Position numbers and translations under genes: made by a program. 64,000 nucleotides of DNA, taken from Rosistilla oblonga. Its GTDB lineage: Bacteria > Planctomycetota > Planctomycetia > Pirellulales > Pirellulaceae. Each line of letters begins with the position of its first letter. Within the stretch, counting starts at the first letter, position 1. The notes under the pieces were generated by a model. It saw only the letters and a list, made by a program, of their open reading frames with translations, was not told the origin of the DNA and ran no database searches. The stretch is from positions 1,798,001 to 1,862,000 of the forward strand of contig NZ_CP036292.1 of NCBI RefSeq assembly GCF_007751715.1. The letters are read 5' to 3'. Positions 59,884 to 64,000 of the stretch are shown here, one piece after another.

Positions 59884-62025
59884 ATGTTTACCTGGAAACC
59901 GATCTATTCCGAAATCACAGCCAAGCTGTCTGAGTTTTCATCCGAGAACGAGAAGCTGGTACAAATGATGATCCGCTTACACGAGCAGGGATTGAAGGTC
60001 TCTCCCGTCGCGGACGAATACCCGGCGGGAACGAAGGTTCCGCTTGACGAGACCGACCCGTTTTCGTTCATGGCGATATTCAATCGTGGCGTCACGGACG
60101 AAAATCGCATCGCCATTTTGCGAGCAATTAGGGATGAGTGGGGAATTGCCGCCGAACTGCCGAGCGACTTCGACGGGCTGCCCGTGGTGAATTCACAGAA
60201 CAGTTGGTTCATGCCGTACAAGTACAAGCGAACGGTGGACCATGTCGCGACTCTTTGGCGATTCTTTCTTCATGTACTTTCAATCGAAAACGAAAGTCAG
60301 CTCGACACATCCTTGTTCGATAAATGCCGGGCACTCAATGGTGTCGGATCGGCATCGCTGACGATGGGCATGTTTTGGTGCCGGCCTGATATCTGGATCT
60401 CGGTGGACAAAAAGAATCGAGCCAGCGCTGCGACCGAGGGAATCAACCTCAAGATTAAGACAGGCGCAGACTACCTTCGATGGCTTGGATTGGTCAAAGA
60501 AGCCTTCCAGATGCCCACGGTAGAGTTTTCACATCAAGCTCACCTCGATTTCGTTTCCGTTGATCCGCTCGAGGACGACGACAAAAATGGTGAAGGTGAC
60601 GAGCGTGGTGGTGCCCTCCCGCACGGCGTTCGCAACTATTGGCTCCTCGCCCCTGGTCCAGGTGCGGGCCTGTGGGACGTTTGGTACGAGCGGTCGATCG
60701 GCGCGATTGGCTGGAATGAGATGGGCGACCTGCAGGAGTACGACTCAAAGCAAGCCATCGCGCAGTACATTCCGGAACTCTCGCCCGATTCCGGTCCGGC
60801 GAGCGTTGCACCCATGCTGTGGGAGTTTGCTCACGTGCTGAAGCCTGGTGATGTCGTGTTTGCCAAGCTTGGACTGCACAAGGTTTGCGGTTGGGGAATC
60901 GTTGTCGGAGACTACACCTACGACGAGAACGAAGAACCGTTCCACAACCTCCGCAAGATCGAATGGCAGGATGCCACCGAAGTCAGCATGCCAACCGGCA
61001 ATCAGTTGCCGTTGAAGACATTGACTCGGATGACAGGCAAACGCAAATTCTTGGATCCGATGGCGGATGCCTATGATGGTGTGTCGGGATTGGAACGAGT
61101 TGGAGGAACCTGCAGTGGCGGTGGCCCTGGTGCAGGCCGAGTTGCCGGCACAGAATACAAACTGACCGATGCGATGGACGACCTGTTCATGCCGGTCGAT
61201 GAAGTCCAGCAGTGCGTTGAGCTTCTTCGGCACAAGAAAAACCTCGTCCTTCAGGGCGCTCCGGGGACTGGCAAGACGTTCGTTGCGAAACGACTCGCGT
61301 ATCTGTTGATGCAACGCAAAGACAATTCACGCGTTCAAATGATCCAGTTTCATCAGTCCATGACGTACGAAGATTTCGTCCAAGGCTACAAACCGTCGGC
61401 CGATGGTGGATTTAAACTGGAAGATGGAACATTCCACAGGTTCGTCTCGTCGGCAATGACGAAGCCTGACGTGCCGTTCGTATTTATCATTGACGAAATC
61501 AACCGCGGCAACTTATCGAAGGTTTTTGGCGAGCTGATGATGTTGATCGAGCCGGATAAGCGAACCTCGGATTTCGCGATCCCACTGAGCTATTCGTCGG
61601 ATCCTGAAGCGACGTTCTACGTTCCGCCGAACGTGCATTTGATCGGCACAATGAATACGGCGGACCGGTCGCTGTCGATGGTGGACTACGCCCTACGCCG
61701 ACGATTCTCATTCGTTGAACTTGAACCTGGTTTCCAATCGAAAGTGTTCGCTCAACACCTAATGAATGCAGGCGCCTCCGAAGATTTGGTCGCCAGAATT
61801 CGCCAACGTATGAAGTTGCTCAACGAAGCGATCAAGAGTGACGAATCGAATCTCGGGAAGGGCTATCAGATCGGGCACAGCTTCTTCGTCCCGCCGGAGG
61901 GACAAACGGCCAATGAACAGTGGATGAAACGCGTGCTTGCCTTCGAGATCAAGCCGTTGATTGAAGAATATTACTGCGATGACCCTGCCGGTCGGCAAAC
62001 CGCAATCGAAACGATTCTCGAATGA
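59884..62025 (+). CDS. mcrB: McrB-type GTPase/AAA subunit with EVE/PUA-like domain
   Basis: 713 residues. The AAA motor has Walker A LQGAPGTGKT (about 456-465), Walker B FIIDEINRGN (about 534-543) and GTMNTADRSLSMVDYALRRRF, all McrB-type; NTADRS is the family signature. Residues about 250-385 (NYWLLAPGPGAGLWDVWYE, GAIGWNEMGDL, PGDVVFAK) read as an EVE/PUA-like domain, which in modified-DNA restriction enzymes reads altered bases. The N-terminal part is unknown. The frame is open from 59764 but would overlap the previous gene; I chose ATG 59884 (MFTWKPIYSEI). The 4-nt overlap with mcrC (ATGA) confirms the pair. Confidence 0.88.
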   Translation: MFTWKPIYSEITAKLSEFSSENEKLVQMMIRLHEQGLKVSPVADEYPAGTKVPLDETDPFSFMAIFNRGVTDENRIAILRAIRDEWGIAAELPSDFDGLPVVNSQNSWFMPYKYKRTVDHVATLWRFFLHVLSIENESQLDTSLFDKCRALNGVGSASLTMGMFWCRPDIWISVDKKNRASAATEGINLKIKTGADYLRWLGLVKEAFQMPTVEFSHQAHLDFVSVDPLEDDDKNGEGDERGGALPHGVRNYWLLAPGPGAGLWDVWYERSIGAIGWNEMGDLQEYDSKQAIAQYIPELSPDSGPASVAPMLWEFAHVLKPGDVVFAKLGLHKVCGWGIVVGDYTYDENEEPFHNLRKIEWQDATEVSMPTGNQLPLKTLTRMTGKRKFLDPMADAYDGVSGLERVGGTCSGGGPGAGRVAGTEYKLTDAMDDLFMPVDEVQQCVELLRHKKNLVLQGAPGTGKTFVAKRLAYLLMQRKDNSRVQMIQFHQSMTYEDFVQGYKPSADGGFKLEDGTFHRFVSSAMTKPDVPFVFIIDEINRGNLSKVFGELMMLIEPDKRTSDFAIPLSYSSDPEATFYVPPNVHLIGTMNTADRSLSMVDYALRRRFSFVELEPGFQSKVFAQHLMNAGASEDLVARIRQRMKLLNEAIKSDESNLGKGYQIGHSFFVPPEGQTANEQWMKRVLAFEIKPLIEEYYCDDPAGRQTAIETILE

Positions 62026-63068
62026 ATCCAGTGCCAGCAACCAGCATCCCCATCCAGAACGTCTACTACCTTCTCGCCTACGCGTGGGATCATTTCCGCA
62101 CGGGTGACGAAGTGGATATCGACCAATCCCAGTGTCCCGACGCCCACAATCTGCTCGCGATGCTGCTTTGTGGTGGGATTCGGCGGCTGGCAACGAAGGG
62201 GATGGATAAAGACTATCGCCAATTCACCGAAACGACGCCACGTTTACGAGGTCGCGTGGACGTACTGGCAAGTCATCGTCGGATGACGCACGTATCAGGG
62301 AAAATGATTTGCGAGTTCGACGAACTGACCGCAGACACGTTACCGAACCAGGTTCTCAAAGCCACTTGTCGCCGGCTGAATCGGTTCTCGATGCATCTGA
62401 GCAAAGACAATCGCAAACAAGTTCGACATTGTCTTGACCTATTGGCCGATATCAGCGACATCCGGCTTGCGAGTCGGGCTTTTCATCGGGTTCAGTTGCA
62501 TCGCAACAATCGCCACTATCGACTGCTGATGCACGTTTGCCAAATGCTTCACAGTCTGTTTCTTCCGGACCAGCAATCGGGAACGCACCGCTTCCGCGAC
62601 GTACTAGCTGAAGAAACCGTGATGCACCGTGTCTTTGAGTCGTTTGTCCGGCAATTTGCTGTGAAGCATTGCCCAGATGCGAAAGTATCAGCCATGAAGA
62701 TCGCCTGGCACGGCGAATGGGAGGACGACGTCAACTCAGTGCTACCGACAATGCTCACCGACGTGACGCTGAGCCGACCGACCCGGAAGACCATCCTCGA
62801 CTGCAAATTTTATAAGGAAGCGTTGGTCACACGTCACAATCGCCACCGACTCCATTCATCGCATCTCTATCAGCTGATGGCTTATCTTAACAACAAATCA
62901 ATCGACGAAGGATGGGAAACCGTCGACGGCATCTTGCTTTACCCCGCCGTGAACCATCACCTCGATCTATCGTTCTCGCTACTTTCCCACGACATCGCGA
63001 TCCGCAGCATCGACCTTGACCAAAACTGGCCGTTAATTCACCAGCGTTTGCTGGACGTCTTGAGCTGA
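62022..63068 (+). CDS. mcrC: McrC nuclease subunit
   Basis: 348 residues with the McrC layout: an N-terminal start of the type IPIQNVYYLLAYAW, then a helical middle, and a C-terminal PD-(D/E)xK nuclease with D247 (LTDVTL), D260-x-K262 (ILDCKFY) and a later QLMAYL helix. All key residues are present, so cleavage activity is likely. It forms a two-subunit type IV restriction enzyme with McrB, cutting DNA with modified bases. It is the last gene of the plus-strand operon that begins with the MazF-like, sigma-like and Lon-like genes, so this nuclease may be made together with the proposed switch. Confidence 0.88.
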   Translation: MNPVPATSIPIQNVYYLLAYAWDHFRTGDEVDIDQSQCPDAHNLLAMLLCGGIRRLATKGMDKDYRQFTETTPRLRGRVDVLASHRRMTHVSGKMICEFDELTADTLPNQVLKATCRRLNRFSMHLSKDNRKQVRHCLDLLADISDIRLASRAFHRVQLHRNNRHYRLLMHVCQMLHSLFLPDQQSGTHRFRDVLAEETVMHRVFESFVRQFAVKHCPDAKVSAMKIAWHGEWEDDVNSVLPTMLTDVTLSRPTRKTILDCKFYKEALVTRHNRHRLHSSHLYQLMAYLNNKSIDEGWETVDGILLYPAVNHHLDLSFSLLSHDIAIRSIDLDQNWPLIHQRLLDVLS

Positions 63069-63976
63069 ATAGCTCGCTACGGCGATTTGCTCGGCCACCA
63101 ACGAATCGCGTCTTCACCAAGGTCGACGAAAAAAAGACTCGTCGCATTAAGGCAATGATACTGGTCCCGTGCCATCGGATCGTCAACCGAAATGATCGAG
63201 ACGGATTGGCACTGCGGTCAATCTGTCTTCCGTGCTGCTCCTAATCGCACCGGGAATGCACATTTCACCCGTCGCGATGAGACCAAGTTCGTCCAGCTTT
63301 TTGCCTTATAGTTCAACGGACCTGATTTCGTTACCGAAGTGGGGTGCTTCGTTTTCTAGAAGCGATGGGACTGTGTTGGATCCGATGTCACGGAAGCTCC
63401 CGATGTTCAGGAAGTCGTCTTGCGGGTGCCTGGCTGCTTCTGTTGGTTGGGGGGGCGGTGCGGGCTCGCCTGAGGCGGCGTTGAGATCCTTTACATCGAA
63501 CCTGCCTCCCCTTGACGGAACTGGTGTCTGTTAGAGCTTCGGAAGCAGACTTCGGGGCGAGTGCTTGCATCAAAAGGACTTTAGTGATGATGCCAAAGCG
63601 CAGGTGTAACAAATAGTTTGTCGGGAGTGCTTCAAAACACGGCGTCCGGGCGGTTCGCTTGGCTTTTTGCCTCCATCGGGGTTCACGCTGCGGTGTACTG
63701 CTCTCCGGCCCTGTCATTCAGAGCATCTGGTACTGAATGTTGGGGCATTGCAGTGTTTTTAACGCTCACGTCAAAAAAAACTGAAAAAAAGAATCTTGCC
63801 AATGGCGTGATATTGTCTGCTAATCGGGTTTTGTGGTGCCGTGGCGTCCCGTGCCGTTGTGGGGACAGCGCTCTTGCTGGGGGGATGTTTCTTTGCTTGA
63901 CCCCTCCGGGTTCTTTGCAAGAATACGCACTTGAGGTACCGCGTGGTACTTAAGCTGCCCCCAGGAGAAATTCTAG
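63069..63976. other. Intergenic region after mcrC, no gene supported
   Basis: About 900 bp. Open frames exist, but their translations are low-complexity Gly/Ser/Pro/Arg mixtures without a domain pattern. Visible are a G7 run near 63450, an A-rich stretch near 63771-63790 and a small inverted repeat just before the next start codon. It probably marks the right border of the defence island. Confidence 0.5.
63938..63951. repeat. Small inverted repeat before the last start codon
   Basis: GTACC and GGTAC pair across GCGT, 25 bp upstream of the ATG at 63977. It could be an operator or leader hairpin. Confidence 0.3.
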
Positions 63977-64000
63977 ATGGCCGACTCGGTATTCCCGATG
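63977..64000 (+). CDS. Start of a gene that runs off the window
   Basis: ATG is followed by seven sense codons (MADSVFPM) up to the window edge. A good ribosome-binding site, AGGAGA, lies 8 nt upstream. The product cannot be named from eight residues. Confidence 0.5.

Noticed and set aside
24000-64000. CRISPR array, tRNA or insertion sequence
   Set aside because: No regular direct repeats, cloverleaf or transposase motifs were seen by eye; a tRNA or repeat scan would be needed to be certain.

Overview
The window looks like the chromosome of a planctomycete of the Rhodopirellula / Pirellulaceae type. The main evidence is the left 23.4 kb, a single uninterrupted minus-strand reading frame of at least 7,788 codons. 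It starts with an LEPR-XLL-type N-terminal motif and continues with lipase-like, metzincin-like, peptidoglycan-binding-like, RTX (GGxGxD), PPC, FG-GAP, TolB-propeller and LRR-like segments. Its 3' end lies outside the window. No rRNA, tRNA, CRISPR array or intact transposase was seen.

From about 24.4 to 63.1 kb the window is a dense defence island. Minus strand, right to left: an MrfA/YprA-like DUF1998 helicase (53.0-55.4 kb); an orphan gene (52.1 kb); a unit of a 45-aa two-helix membrane peptide, a 62-aa protein and a Rad50-like zinc-hook ATPase (49.2-52.1 kb); a coiled-coil lipoprotein followed by type I restriction genes hsdM and hsdS; then a SIR2-like/STAND protein, a degenerate bEBP-like AAA protein, a decayed phospholipase-D-like pseudogene and a CBS-HEPN-DUF3293 fusion; an orphan gene plus hsdR; a DUF262-HNH nuclease plus a second CBS-HEPN protein; a small hydrophobic protein; a zinc-ribbon / SEC-C-HEPN / DUF3800 set; and a DUF2130 protein.

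Plus strand, 55.6-63.1 kb: one compact operon of a MazF/PemK-like protein, a sigma-factor-like protein, an unknown 288-aa protein, a Lon-like serine protease fused to TPR-like repeats, McrB with an EVE/PUA-like domain, and McrC.

The most interesting signal is regulatory. Nine minus-strand sites share the pattern GGAC, 16 bp (17 in one case), CGTTA. Each lies in front of a gene or small transcription unit of the island, and five lie about 50 nt from the preferred start codon. The spacing and composition are those of an ECF-sigma promoter. The same island encodes a sigma-like protein next to a MazF-like protein and a Lon-like protease, the same three kinds of component as the CRISPR-linked CalpS/CalpT/CalpL switch, but with no CRISPR and no SAVED domain. 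The working model is that a Lon-TPR sensor protease releases a sigma factor that switches on the whole restriction/abortive-infection island. The motif and gene order are seen directly; the domain assignments for the sigma, MazF-like and Lon-like proteins come from motif reading by eye; the circuit is inference.
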